Assembly (NCBI RefSeq): GCF_910592395.1
Contig: NC_088308.1
Location: forward strand, 14,089,001-14,153,000
Direction: 5' to 3'
From: Lineus longissimus
Lineage: Eukaryota > Nemertea > Pilidiophora > Heteronemertea > Lineidae
Length of the DNA stretch: 64,000 nt
Numbering within the stretch: the stretch's first letter is position 1; each line of letters starts with the position of its first letter. Both the position numbers and the translations under genes were made by a program. This document shows positions 44,086-53,707 of this stretch, piece by piece. The notes under the pieces are model-generated. The model was not told the DNA's origin. It made no database searches and saw only the letters and a list, made by a program, of their open reading frames with translations.

Positions 44086-46038
44086 ATGCCCAGGAAATCA
44101 GTGGGATTGAGAGCCAAACGGAAGAATTTCACCCCGATCCGATTGCTACCGCGAGAGATTCAATCTGAATCTGATGAATACTTCACTGAGGCTGAAACAG
44201 AGATACCAGACGATTACATTGACGAGGTATACCAACGCATAATGTTGGCGGAAGATAGTAGTGCAGGTAGGCCTGATCAGGGAGCCAGTAATCTCCCTAT
44301 CTCGAGTTCTATTGCTCCCCCAGCACAGGGAGCTGGGCCCTCTATGATGCCGTCCCGGGTGACGACTCCTACTACCACGAGTGTAGTAATGATGACGAGT
44401 GGTACAAGTGTGGTGATGAGCACCACTCGAACCATGGCTGGGGCTGTGGCCGGATCAACAATGATGTCCGTGGCTGGGCCTGCCTTACTGAATCCCGTAT
44501 CAATGCCGATGCCAGCATTGAACACATCCAGGGGCGAGCGTATGCCACCCTGGACGGCAGGACAAATCCCACACCCCAGTAGTTATGCCACTCATGGCCA
44601 ATCCCAGATGGTGGGGACGAGTTATGGCCAAATGTTTGGGATGGGTAATCCCCAAATGTCGTTAGGCCCGCAGCAGTACCCTTTGATGAGTACTAGTAAT
44701 GGCTATGGCTATGCCTCATGGACCCCGCAGCCGCCCGTACAGCCAACCGTGCTGGTGAGTCATTCAGCCAGCCCAAGCCAGGGCCATGTGTCCTCGCCTC
44801 AGGCACCAATTGGGGATGGCGCTAGTATGAATAAAGAGCCACAGCAAACTCCCCATGTCCCCAGGTCCAGTAAGGCTGTGCGACGGCCTAGAAAGGCTAG
44901 TCTTTCCAGTTCAAGCTCTGAGCGGCCTAGGAAAAACTCATTAGATCGCTGGTGTGACAGCGACACTGAGGATGAAGCCCCAAGGCCCCGTCATCAGTTG
45001 TCAAGGGGTCCTAAGCTACCGCCATTCAGAGACACCACCAAGGAATCTTGGGAGGCATACTATAACCGATTTTCAGATGTGGCCAGCCGATGTGGCTGGA
45101 CCGTTGAGGAGAAGCTGGACCACCTCCTCCCTAAGCTCCAGGGCGCCGCGGCTGAATTTGTTTACGGCCAGCTGGACAAGTCAGTCAGGGGTGATTATAG
45201 GGCTTTGATTAGAGAGCTAAATCACCGCTTTAGGCGGATTGAAACAGCAAAATCATATGGAGCCAAATTTTCGTGTCGCTCCCAAAAAGCAGGAGAGTCC
45301 GCCTCCGAGTTTGCTGCTGAGCTAAAACGGTTGTATTGCAAGGCCTATGGGTCAAGGGATGCCGAAACCAGGAGTGAGGATCTCCTCCGGAGGTTTCTGG
45401 ATGGCCTCCATGATGATGATGTCCGTTTTCATGTTGAATACATTAAAGATCCAAAGAATATCGACCAAGCTGTTTATGAGGTAGTCCGATTCAAGGACAC
45501 ACAGCGGGTTCAGCGTAAGAAGCCAGTGAAAATTACCCGGGAGACTGACATTGAGACTGAAGAATCTGATGAGGAGAATGTGCGAATGGCTAAAAACCAT
45601 GGGGCCAAACCTCAGACTCAGTCTCACAAGAGACCGACCAGTAATGGGACGGGTAATCAGCAGCCTAGCCAGGATGCATCACCCGCTGCTCCCCCTAGTG
45701 AGGAGATGACAAAGATTGTTAGCATGATGACAGATGTGATGTCACGGCTGAGCAATCTTGAAAAGAAGGGCTCATCCCAAGGCCGTTTGGGTGGCGGGCA
45801 ACATGGCCGCCAGCCAGGTCGTCCCCGGCAACCAAAGGAGAATATCCTCTGCTTCCGTTGCCGACAATATGGGCATTACTCGCGAGAATGCACCAACCCG
45901 CCAGTTGTGATGCAATCTGCACCACCAGTGGCTGCCCAGGCAGCACGGACCGCCATTAGTCCTAATGCGCCCACTTTTACCCCACGGAATGATCAAGCCC
46001 TACAGCAGGCGTCAAACTGCAACGGGCTACCCCAGTAG
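44086..46038 (+). CDS. G3 Gag (650 aa)
   Basis: Intact from ATG 44086. The N-terminal ~280 residues are low-complexity (Thr/Met/Pro/Ser-rich) with a basic 'RRPRKASLSSSSSERPRKNS' patch. The capsid-like core (about 305-480) has 'LPPFRDTTKESWEAYYNRFS', 'WTVEEKLDHLLPKLQGAAAE' and 'SASEFAAELKRLYCKAYG', matching the gypsy Gag fold. A single CCHC knuckle, CFRCRQYGHYSREC, lies near residue 590. Pol is open in the -1 frame through the gag end, so -1 frameshifting is implied. No slippery site was recognised. Confidence 0.92.
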   Translation: MPRKSVGLRAKRKNFTPIRLLPREIQSESDEYFTEAETEIPDDYIDEVYQRIMLAEDSSAGRPDQGASNLPISSSIAPPAQGAGPSMMPSRVTTPTTTSVVMMTSGTSVVMSTTRTMAGAVAGSTMMSVAGPALLNPVSMPMPALNTSRGERMPPWTAGQIPHPSSYATHGQSQMVGTSYGQMFGMGNPQMSLGPQQYPLMSTSNGYGYASWTPQPPVQPTVLVSHSASPSQGHVSSPQAPIGDGASMNKEPQQTPHVPRSSKAVRRPRKASLSSSSSERPRKNSLDRWCDSDTEDEAPRPRHQLSRGPKLPPFRDTTKESWEAYYNRFSDVASRCGWTVEEKLDHLLPKLQGAAAEFVYGQLDKSVRGDYRALIRELNHRFRRIETAKSYGAKFSCRSQKAGESASEFAAELKRLYCKAYGSRDAETRSEDLLRRFLDGLHDDDVRFHVEYIKDPKNIDQAVYEVVRFKDTQRVQRKKPVKITRETDIETEESDEENVRMAKNHGAKPQTQSHKRPTSNGTGNQQPSQDASPAAPPSEEMTKIVSMMTDVMSRLSNLEKKGSSQGRLGGGQHGRQPGRPRQPKENILCFRCRQYGHYSRECTNPPVVMQSAPPVAAQAARTAISPNAPTFTPRNDQALQQASNCNGLPQ

Positions 46039-46088
46039 GCCAAGGGGCAGCCCGCATTGATGTAAATGTCGGCCAAGAAACAGAAGCA

Positions 46089-46811
46089 TTGTCAGACTCA
46101 GAGTTAGCACTTGAGGTTGAGGAAGGTGATGGAAGTGAGAGCGATATTGGGGATGGGGAGGAGGCCGACCTGGAGGCGATCAGGCGGCAAAAGCCTTCAT
46201 ATGCAGGAATATACATAGAAGGCCACATCCAGGGGTTGGATGTAACATTCACTGTCGACACGGGGTCGACCAAGACGATAATGTCCCATGCCACCTATAT
46301 GAAAATTCCAGAACCGGAGCGCCCGGTATTAGTTCCACCCTCCAAGAGGGGCCTACTAACAAATGCTGATGGGGGGTCCATCACGTACTACGGGAAAGCG
46401 CTGTTTTGGATGGACTTAGGGCCATTGAAACTCGAGAAGCCATTGTTAGTCGCTGACATTGAAGATGAAGTGCTGTTAGGGGCAGACATTTTACAGCGGG
46501 ACCCTGATGGCCCAGCGGACATATTGCTGTCCCAAAACCGGATTATGTTGAAGGGCCAACTAATCCCCTTGAAGCAAATTGGATTACCAATTACAGCACG
46601 ACGGGTGCGTGCTGCAGATCATTTCATTATTCCTGCTATGTCAGAGGTTATCATCCAAGGCCTTGTGGACAGAGCAAACACAACCAGGAAAAAGGATGCC
46701 TGTTTATTGATTGAGGCTAACCCCGTGATGGTTCAGCATTGCAATATTGCCGTTGCTCCAACACTTGTTGATGCCACCAAGGATTGCACATTGAAGATGA
46801 AGTGCTGTTAG
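46089..46811 (+). CDS. G3 protease part of Pol, truncated by a tandem duplication
   Basis: The frame is open from at least 46020 and has an acidic start ('LEVEEGDGSESDIGDGEEAD'). The aspartic protease active site is in 'FTVDTGSTKTIMSH' (about 46250) and its C-terminal motif in 'DEVLLGADILQRDP'. It would continue into RT, but the repeated 332 bp (46458-46789, again at 46790-47121) shifts the frame, and it ends at 46811. The lost frame is that of the 46784-50329 ORF. Confidence 0.9.
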   Translation: MSDSELALEVEEGDGSESDIGDGEEADLEAIRRQKPSYAGIYIEGHIQGLDVTFTVDTGSTKTIMSHATYMKIPEPERPVLVPPSKRGLLTNADGGSITYYGKALFWMDLGPLKLEKPLLVADIEDEVLLGADILQRDPDGPADILLSQNRIMLKGQLIPLKQIGLPITARRVRAADHFIIPAMSEVIIQGLVDRANTTRKKDACLLIEANPVMVQHCNIAVAPTLVDATKDCTLKMKCC

Positions 46812-47121
46812 GGGCAGACATTTTACAGCGGGACCCTGATGGCCCAGCGGACATATTGCTGTCCCAAAACCGGATTATGTTGAAGGGCCAACTAATCCCC
46901 TTGAAGCAAATTGGATTACCAATTACAGCACGACGGGTGCGTGCTGCAGATCATTTCATTATTCCTGCTATGTCAGAGGTTATCATCCAAGGCCTTGTGG
47001 ACAGAGCAAACACAACCAGGAAAAAGGATGCCTGTTTATTGATTGAGGCTAACCCCGTGATGGTTCAGCATTGCAATATTGCCGTTGCTCCAACACTTGT
47101 TGATGCCACCAAGGATTGCAC
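46458..47121 (+). repeat. 332-bp tandem duplication within G3 pol
   Basis: Copies 46458-46789 and 46790-47121 appear identical. 332 is not a multiple of three, so the duplication alone separates the protease frame from the RT frame. Confidence 0.95.
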
Positions 47122-50100
47122 TGTCCCAGTAAGAGTAATGAACCCCTTCGAAGCCCCAGCCTCCATCAAGCAGGACATGGTGATAGGAGTGGCCAGGACA
47201 GTTGGGAAGCCAAAAGCGTCAGTGCTAAGGCATGAGTCTGGTCGCCATGACAACAATGACACTGTAAGGCGGATTCAGATGTGCCCTAAACCCAGAGTCA
47301 CTGATAGAATCCGAGCTGTAGGAAAGGGCTCTCCTATTACTCCCGCCCAAGACATGACATTACCTGAGTACCTACAGCCAATGCTAGATGGCGCCAAGGA
47401 GGCTCTAAAATCACCCCAGGAAGAGACCACACTAAAAGAACTCATACTGGAGTTCTCTGATATCTTTTCCAAGGATGATGCCGATATAGGAAGGACTCAC
47501 CTGGTTGAGCATGAAATAGATACTGGGGATGCTAAACCTTTCAAGCAGGCTCCCAGAAAAGTTCCTATGGCCTTTGCCGGAGAGGAGTTGAAGTCACTGA
47601 AAAAGATGCTGAACCAAGGCATTGTGAGGGAGTCGACCTCCCCGTGGGCCTCTGGGGTCGTCTTAGTTCGAAAACGTGATGGTGGCGTCCGCCATTGTGT
47701 TGACTATCGGATGCTCAACAAATTGACAACTAACATTCCAGCGACACCCCTCCCCAGATGTGACACCCTGATTGATAAACTGTCTGGGTCAGTGTACTTT
47801 AGTGCCCTTGACGTCACGTCGGCCTACCACAATGTCTCCATTAGGGAGCAAGATATCCCAAAAACTGCTTTTGCCACAACTCATGGACTTTTTGAATACC
47901 TGACTATGCCGATGGGCCTAGCAGGCTCCCCGATGACCTTCCAGCGGCTAATTGAGCTGGCCATGAAAGGGTTAGTGCCAGAGGGGGTATGCGCCCTCTA
48001 TCTGGACGACATCATCACTTTCTCAGTGGATTTTGAATCACATATCGTGAAGCTACGAAAGGTTTTTACCCGTATCCGTGATGCCGGTTTTAAACTAAAG
48101 CCCTCAAAGTGCCACCTCCTGCAACTCGAAGTCAATTTCTTGGGTCACACGGTATCTAAAGATGGGGTCAAACCCAATGCGCAAAATGTGCAGAAATTGA
48201 AAGATTGGCCCGTTCCACGAAATGTCACTGATGTCCGAGGGATCATAGGCCTGGGTTCATATTATAGAAGGTTCATCAAGGACTTTTCATCCCTGATGCA
48301 TCCCCTCATCCAACTGACCAAGAAGGGGGTCTCCTTTCACTGGAGTGGAGAATGTGAGGCAGCATTCAAAATACTGCTTGAAAAACTTACAGGCCCGGAA
48401 GTCATGGCTTACCCTAGGCCTGAGGACACCTTCATACTAGACACTGATGCCTGTGATGTGGGAATAGGGGCAGTACTGTCCCAGGTACAGGACGGGCGGG
48501 AGCGGGTGATTGCCTATGCCAGTGCAACCCTAAATAAGGCACAGAGAAATTATTGTGTCATAGACAGGGAACTATTGGCCGTGAAACACTTTATTGAGTA
48601 TTTCCGCCAGTATCTCCTGGGGAAGCCCTTCATCTGCCGCGTGGACCACATGGCATTAAAGTGGCTCTTTTCCCTCAAGGACCCCAAGGGCCGCGTTGCA
48701 CGGTGGATCGAGATCTTGTCAGCTTACCAATTCACCCTGGAATGGAGACCAGGCAAAAAGCACCAAAATGCTGACAGCATGAGTCGCTGTCCCAACCCGA
48801 TGGACTGCGCCTGCCCTACCAATGGCGAGGACATCCCCTGTGGGTTATGTGCCAAATGTGACAAGAAATCGGCTGACATGCAAAGTACCATGTATCCTGG
48901 CACTCAGCCAGTGCGGCGAATAACGCGTGCCAGGAACAGGCCTAATGCTCAGGCCCAGCCTAGCTGGGTGCTGCCCTATGCCCCACCGGACCTAAGACGT
49001 CATCAGGCCAAGGACCCAGACATAGGCCCAATTCTAAGTTGGTTCGAAACAGGCACACGGCCATTTGGGGCGGTTGTATGTGAAGCCAGCCAAGCCACCA
49101 GACATTATTGGAACTGTTGGGACAGCCTTACCCTCACTGACGGCATTCTGTTCAGAAAATTCAGCAGGAAAGACGGGACAGGTCACCACGAACAATTCCT
49201 TGTTCCCAGAGTCTTGAGGTCAGAAGTCCTACGAGAGATGCATGATTCTCCATTGGCTGGCCACCTAGGAAAGAAGAAATGCCGTGAGAAAACATTGCAG
49301 CGATTCTACTGGTATGGGGTGCGGATAGATGTTAACCTGTGGGTGTCCCGATGTGATCTCTGTGCACAGATCAAGAAGCCCCCAAAACCCCCGAGAGCCC
49401 CGATGGGAAAGATGACTGCAGGGGGGGTATTAGACAGATTGTCGACCGATGTACTTGGACCCCTCCCCACCTCAGCGCGTGGGAATAAATTCATACACGT
49501 CATTACTGATTCTTTCAGTAAGTGGGCGGAAGTATTTGCCACGCCAGACCAGACTGCCACCACCACGGCCAACCTCATTCTCAACGAGGTGATCGCCAGG
49601 TTTGGAACACCAATTGACATCCACTCAGATCAGGGTCGAAACTATGAGAGCAACATCTTCAAAGAGTTGTGTAGGTTGCTTGAGATCAGGAAGACAAGGG
49701 CGTCTCCTGCAAACCCCCGCTGTAACGGGCAATGTGAACGTTTCAACAAGACCCTGATCCGGATGATCAAGGCCTATCTGAAGGGTCAGCAAGACCAATG
49801 GGATGTTAACTTAGGATGTCTGGCTGCTGCCTACCGAGCCACTCCAAATGAGTCGACGAAGTTAACTCCAAACCTGCTCATGTTAGGCCGTGAGGTTCGA
49901 CTACCGGCAGAGGTGATGTTCCCGTACAGACCTGGCATCGAGGATGATGAGATAACGTCTTATGGCGAGTATGTGGACAAGTTGCGTGACACGATGGTCC
50001 ATGCCCATGATGTCGCCCGGGAAAATTTGAAGGCCGCGGCTGAAAGACACAAGCAGAATCATGATGGCAAGGTCGTCTTTAACAAGTATAAAGTTGGGGA

Positions 50101-50329
50101 TGGCGTCTGGTACCTCACAGATATAAGTCAGCTGGAGATAGCCCCAAAACTAAGGAAGGCATTTCAAGGCCCATATCTAATCATCAAAAAGGTGAACGAC
50201 CTTGACTACGTCATCCAGATGGATAAGCGGGGAAAGACCAAACTGGTCCACCACAACAAGTTGAAACCATATGAGGGCCAGAGTCCGCCGTTGTGGTTTA
50301 GGAGCGTCAGGCGGAAGTTGCCTGAATGA
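46784..50329 (+). CDS. G3 Pol: RT, RNase H and integrase (intact)
   Basis: 1181 codons. The first ~110 residues repeat the protease C-terminus. RT follows (about 245-440): 'WASGVVLVRKRDGGVRHCVD', 'FSALDVTSAYHNVSI', 'MPMGLAGSPMTFQRLI', and the catalytic 'ALYLDDIITF' near residue 405. RNase H: 'FILDTDACDVGIGAVLSQ' and 'NYCVIDRELLAVKHFIEYF'. Integrase: His-His-Cys-Cys finger ('SPLAGHLGKKK', 'CDLCAQ'), then Asp in 'LSTDVLGPLP', Asp in 'IHSDQGRNYES' and Glu in 'GQCERFNKTL', with 35 residues between the last two. The C-terminal module is 'YKVGDGVWYLTD'. All catalytic residues are present. Confidence 0.95.
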   Translation: MHIEDEVLLGADILQRDPDGPADILLSQNRIMLKGQLIPLKQIGLPITARRVRAADHFIIPAMSEVIIQGLVDRANTTRKKDACLLIEANPVMVQHCNIAVAPTLVDATKDCTVPVRVMNPFEAPASIKQDMVIGVARTVGKPKASVLRHESGRHDNNDTVRRIQMCPKPRVTDRIRAVGKGSPITPAQDMTLPEYLQPMLDGAKEALKSPQEETTLKELILEFSDIFSKDDADIGRTHLVEHEIDTGDAKPFKQAPRKVPMAFAGEELKSLKKMLNQGIVRESTSPWASGVVLVRKRDGGVRHCVDYRMLNKLTTNIPATPLPRCDTLIDKLSGSVYFSALDVTSAYHNVSIREQDIPKTAFATTHGLFEYLTMPMGLAGSPMTFQRLIELAMKGLVPEGVCALYLDDIITFSVDFESHIVKLRKVFTRIRDAGFKLKPSKCHLLQLEVNFLGHTVSKDGVKPNAQNVQKLKDWPVPRNVTDVRGIIGLGSYYRRFIKDFSSLMHPLIQLTKKGVSFHWSGECEAAFKILLEKLTGPEVMAYPRPEDTFILDTDACDVGIGAVLSQVQDGRERVIAYASATLNKAQRNYCVIDRELLAVKHFIEYFRQYLLGKPFICRVDHMALKWLFSLKDPKGRVARWIEILSAYQFTLEWRPGKKHQNADSMSRCPNPMDCACPTNGEDIPCGLCAKCDKKSADMQSTMYPGTQPVRRITRARNRPNAQAQPSWVLPYAPPDLRRHQAKDPDIGPILSWFETGTRPFGAVVCEASQATRHYWNCWDSLTLTDGILFRKFSRKDGTGHHEQFLVPRVLRSEVLREMHDSPLAGHLGKKKCREKTLQRFYWYGVRIDVNLWVSRCDLCAQIKKPPKPPRAPMGKMTAGGVLDRLSTDVLGPLPTSARGNKFIHVITDSFSKWAEVFATPDQTATTTANLILNEVIARFGTPIDIHSDQGRNYESNIFKELCRLLEIRKTRASPANPRCNGQCERFNKTLIRMIKAYLKGQQDQWDVNLGCLAAAYRATPNESTKLTPNLLMLGREVRLPAEVMFPYRPGIEDDEITSYGEYVDKLRDTMVHAHDVARENLKAAAERHKQNHDGKVVFNKYKVGDGVWYLTDISQLEIAPKLRKAFQGPYLIIKKVNDLDYVIQMDKRGKTKLVHHNKLKPYEGQSPPLWFRSVRRKLPE

Positions 50330-50883
50330 TGTCATACGCTGTCATGTATAGAACATGTACACCATTGGTATACATGCAGTAATTGTCCTGTTTTGAATGC
50401 TGTACTAGTAGCCCTTTCTATCGATGTTTTTGGCTGACAGTACTTGGAACTACTAGTACTACTATATCCACTGTAACCACAGTCATGTTGATGTCACTTA
50501 TGATGCATATATATAAATCTGTATTTTGGGGTTGACCAGGCCCCCCCCCCCTCTGTGTTGAGTTTTCGTATATTATTGATGTGCTGGCTGATGCTGCTGC
50601 CAGCCATGGTCGATTGATGTGAGGGTATGCCATGCCCATGATGTCTTCATGGCCAACTGGGTCACTGGTATAGCCCAGGGTGGTGTTCCAGTCAGCTGGA
50701 AGGGAAAATAGAAGACTTATTACAACTCAGGAACTGCTGTTCCTCATTGACTATCCATACTGATGTCGGGTCGTGGTCAACTTGTGGCCGATACTCTAAA
50801 CACAGGGTGTGTACTTTAGCGAATATGACATTCCGCTTCGAGGGTGCATGGCTGACGCATGATGTGTTTCACCTATGTAAAAG
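50330..50883 (+). other. G3 spacer between pol and ORF3
   Basis: Non-coding. Contains a C-run at about 50541-50551. Confidence 0.6.
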
Positions 50884-50931
50884 ATGAATATGTCCGGAAA
50901 TATGCTTACGCTTCACTTCTCTCGCTTCCAG

Positions 50932-51483
50932 ATGGACGCCCTCGCTTTTGACCTGGAATTGGATGCCTTCTTGAATGACGACTACCAGCCAGAAGGCCAA
51001 GAGATCCTCGATTGCCTCCTTTCCTCACCGAAGACAGGCCCGACCGAGCAAGTTCCGCGGGCAGCCACCCCACCACCCGCCAACCCAGCTCCGTCTCACC
51101 TGTCACAAGGGGCGGCGATTGATGAGGCGACTTTTCCACCCGCTCCCCAGCAACTAGAGGTGCTGGATGCCATCTTCCGGCTAAGCACCCAGGTAGAGGG
51201 CATTCAGGCCATGCTCCAAGACGTGCTGGCTAGAGTTGACCCTCCAAAACAGGCGGAAGCCAAGAATGTCAGTGTTAGGAATGAGCAAGACACCCCTGCC
51301 TCACTTTCGTCACCAACGGTCCAGCAGGAAGTTGTCATGGCAGGACCAGAGCCGACCCTGCCACCAAAGAAGCGGGCGCGCCAACACTCCCCAGTAATGC
51401 CGCCCCCAGCTGAGCCACCACGACCCCGCAGTCAGAGACACCAGCGACAACACGTCAGGAGTACCATTCGAGTTGCCCACTAG
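50932..51483 (+). CDS. G3 ORF3: accessory protein of unknown function
   Basis: The open frame begins at ATG 50884, but ATG 50932 directly follows a strong splice-acceptor-like sequence (TTCTCTCGCTTCCAG, ending 50931), so I take that start (183 codons). The N-terminus is acidic and hydrophobic (MDALAFDLELDAFLNDD), resembling an activation-type segment. Then come a Pro-rich stretch, a helical segment ('LEVLDAIFRLSTQVEGIQAM', likely coiled coil) and a C-terminal basic part with a nuclear-signal-like PPKKRARQ and an Arg/His-rich tail. No signal peptide or membrane segment, so it is not an Env. No family is recognised. Being intact in a young element suggests function. Confidence 0.6.
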   Translation: MDALAFDLELDAFLNDDYQPEGQEILDCLLSSPKTGPTEQVPRAATPPPANPAPSHLSQGAAIDEATFPPAPQQLEVLDAIFRLSTQVEGIQAMLQDVLARVDPPKQAEAKNVSVRNEQDTPASLSSPTVQQEVVMAGPEPTLPPKKRARQHSPVMPPPAEPPRPRSQRHQRQHVRSTIRVAH

Positions 51484-52026
51484 ACTGGCCGCGTGGCAAG
51501 GGGGAGACTCCCGGAGGTTAGCCCCGCTGTGGAGGGATATCACGATAGGATGCGTAATATCCGCAAGCACCTAAACTCCCAGCGCCGTTAATCCCCTTCC
51601 CCTTTGTCACCCGGATTACCCAGTCGCTGTTGTAAATATATATCATGTTGATCAGTTCCTGTCATATCATTTCTTTTACCATGTTCTAGATGTACATATC
51701 ATATTATTTCTGGTCGCCATGTAGTTCAGTAGTTTGTTTAGTTAGTTGATTTAGATTGAATTTAAACCTGGAGTTTCTCATTCTGGTGCTATACAAGGGT
51801 GCTAAACAAGATGAGTGGTGTTAGCTGTGGTTCTAACATTGTGATTGTAAATGGTTCCGTTCGTATATTTGTTTCTTGCCAGGGCGTTGTTTTACTCGAC
51901 ATTCCCATCCACATTCACTGTCCCTTTATATTATATTATAGTATCAATGTATGGTAGTGTACATTCGTCATACCACACACGTTTTATATTGCATTATATT
52001 AAGTCCGCCGAGGACGGCTGTGTTTT
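51484..52026 (+). other. G3 3' untranslated region
   Basis: AT-rich sequence up to the polypurine tract. No feature seen. Confidence 0.6.
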
Positions 52027-52040
52027 AAAGAGGGGGATAG
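52027..52040 (+). promoter_or_regulatory. G3 polypurine tract
   Basis: AAAGAGGGGGATAG immediately before the 3' LTR. Confidence 0.8.
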
Positions 52041-53517
52041 TGAAACGGTCACCAAAATTACCTTCTCATTTTCGTAACCTTTTATGTAAACCTAGTCCCA
52101 GGCACAACGGTTTATTTCGTTTATTTTCGGACAAATTGTCAACAACTCTTTCTATCAATTTCCTGGATGCGTCGCCATTTTATCGGTCATGTGACCTGGA
52201 CGGCGGCCATCACTGTTTACAATTTTCTCGTATTTTTATTGGTTCTTCCTATCACGTGAGTGGCTGAGGAATGCCGAATGACCTCCTTTCCTACAGCACC
52301 GCTAAAGTTAAAATTTCATTGTTACCTCTCTAACAAAAACTTCTGTTAACGTGCAAATTTGGAATTTATCTCGATTAATCGTAAGCTTATTTAATCACTC
52401 CTTAGCATGTGCCTCGAACTACGGTGTTTTAAGTTATATTCAGTGCGATCTCTGCCAGGAAACGAAGGCTTTTGTATCGGGTTGCTTGGTGATCTTTTCA
52501 TATTTTAATTGGGGGTGTCTTTGTGTGCGCAGTGCATTGTGGATCGGAATGTCAGTTGAATTATCATGTGGTCACGTGGACTTCGGGTATTTAATGGGAT
52601 GGCGTGGGTTTCCGAGCAGACCGGCTCAGATGCGATTAGACGCAGACGATTTTCTCCTCTTGCTAAGAGTCGAGCATTGGTACGTTTTTTTATCTCCTCC
52701 TTTCTTCAGGAGTTGAGGGTACCCTTTTTATTCCTCTGTCTGTGGAGAGGCCAGTGACTTGCTCAAGTCTCTGACTTATATAAATTCTTTTTTTTTCTGC
52801 ATACCCCTCGTGCTGCTGGTGGATCACTGGGGCCTTGCGGTCACTGCAGACCATTTCGAAATCGCTAGACCTCCCGATATGCCTGTTGAGCTCGCGTAAT
52901 TTTCTTTGGACCAGTTTTTTTGCTTCTGGCGAGCTCACCAGGTTGGACTGGTAAACGGGCCCAGAATCTCTTGTATCGGGTAACTTCAATTGCGGGAATC
53001 TTTCTGTTTTGCTGGGGCAAAACTTGTATACACCTGGAATTGAGGTGTCGGTTGATTCTTCTTGGAATAGGTTTATTCCAAGAGGTTTTTTTTTTAAATA
53101 CTTTTCCATGCCGGTCTCCTGAGGATTAACCCCTTGCCATTCTGCCTTGATTTGCAACAGTTGCTAACTGTTGCCCTGACGACATATGTCTGAAGTTATT
53201 GTATGCCACGGATGAGTGGTCTGTCTCCCTGATGTTTTATGAGGGACCATTTATGTGCGATTGTGTTGAATATTGTGATGTACCTGTATATATTAATGTT
53301 GTAACCGGGTGTGGGTGGGGTGAGTATTGAGAATAGATGCCGTATATTTTAACTGTTGGCCTGGACTTTATTTAATTGGATTACCCACCTGATGTCCGTG
53401 TATATCAGGGGGCGTCATTTTGGCCGAGATAATTTATGACAAGGAGGATCAGTAAGTTTGGCCAGAGGCTCTGACCTGGAGGTCACCACTGGCACTTTTA
53501 GCCCCGAGGTTGTGACA
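52041..53517 (+). repeat. G3 3' LTR
   Basis: Followed by the GTGG duplication (53518-53521). Its end is 10 bp from the first intron base of the CBX donor (53531). Confidence 0.96.
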
Positions 53518-53531
53518 GTGGACATACGTAC

Positions 53532-53597
53532 CTCGTTTTGAAAGCCTCCAATAATCGTTCGTCCAGAATGTTGCTTTCCGGTTCCCAAGTATTGTAC
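53532..53597 (-). CDS. CBX (Polycomb) homolog: CBX/Polycomb chromodomain exon (second half)
   Basis: A 66-nt minus-strand exon between the acceptor CCTCTATTGCAG and donor GAG|GTACGTATG. It reads YNTWEPESNILDERLLEAFK plus T, which is the C-terminal half of a Polycomb chromodomain: 'NTWEPE' contains an aromatic-cage Trp, and 'NILD.RLL.AF' is the final helix. It starts with one base and ends with two bases of split codons, matching the downstream exon, and the boundaries agree with the usual CBX exon cut before Y-NTWEPE. It is not part of G3: it lies outside the LTR, on the other strand, with its own splice sites. The exon for the first half of the chromodomain must lie past D1 and was not found before 64000. 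Confidence 0.94.
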
Positions 53598-53707
53598 CTG
53601 CAATAGAGGACGAGGGGTTACCATGATTTACGGAACGTTAAAAAAACAGGGCAATTTCAAATGAGGTAGATAATGGAAGTTCTATGACATTTTTCATTTA
53701 CCACCAT

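Larger units (their letters stand above)
42528..53517 (+). mobile_element. G3: young Ty3/gypsy retrotransposon with long LTRs and ORF3
   Basis: The LTRs (42528-44004 and 52041-53517) are both 1477 bp, start TGAAACGG, end TTGTGACA, and are flanked by GTGG (42524-42527 and 53518-53521). I found four differences between them, about 99.7% identity. Coding order is Gag, PR-RT-RH-IN, then ORF3. The only visible lesion in gag-pol is a 332-bp tandem duplication. It lies antisense in a CBX intron. Confidence 0.97.
33968..53531 (-). other. 19.6-kb CBX intron filled with transposable elements
   Basis: It spans from the donor GAG|GTACGTATG at 53531 to the acceptor at 33968. It contains A-family elements A4-A8, a 1.28-kb CAGTG-ended DNA element, a 503-bp MITE and the whole of G3. 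No other host exon was found within. Confidence 0.8.

Noticed and set aside
53532-53597. Chromodomain of a chromovirus integrase (part of G3)
   Set aside because: It lies outside the G3 3' LTR and its GTGG duplication, on the opposite strand, has canonical splice sites, and its split-codon phases fit the CBX exons at 33904 and 31929.
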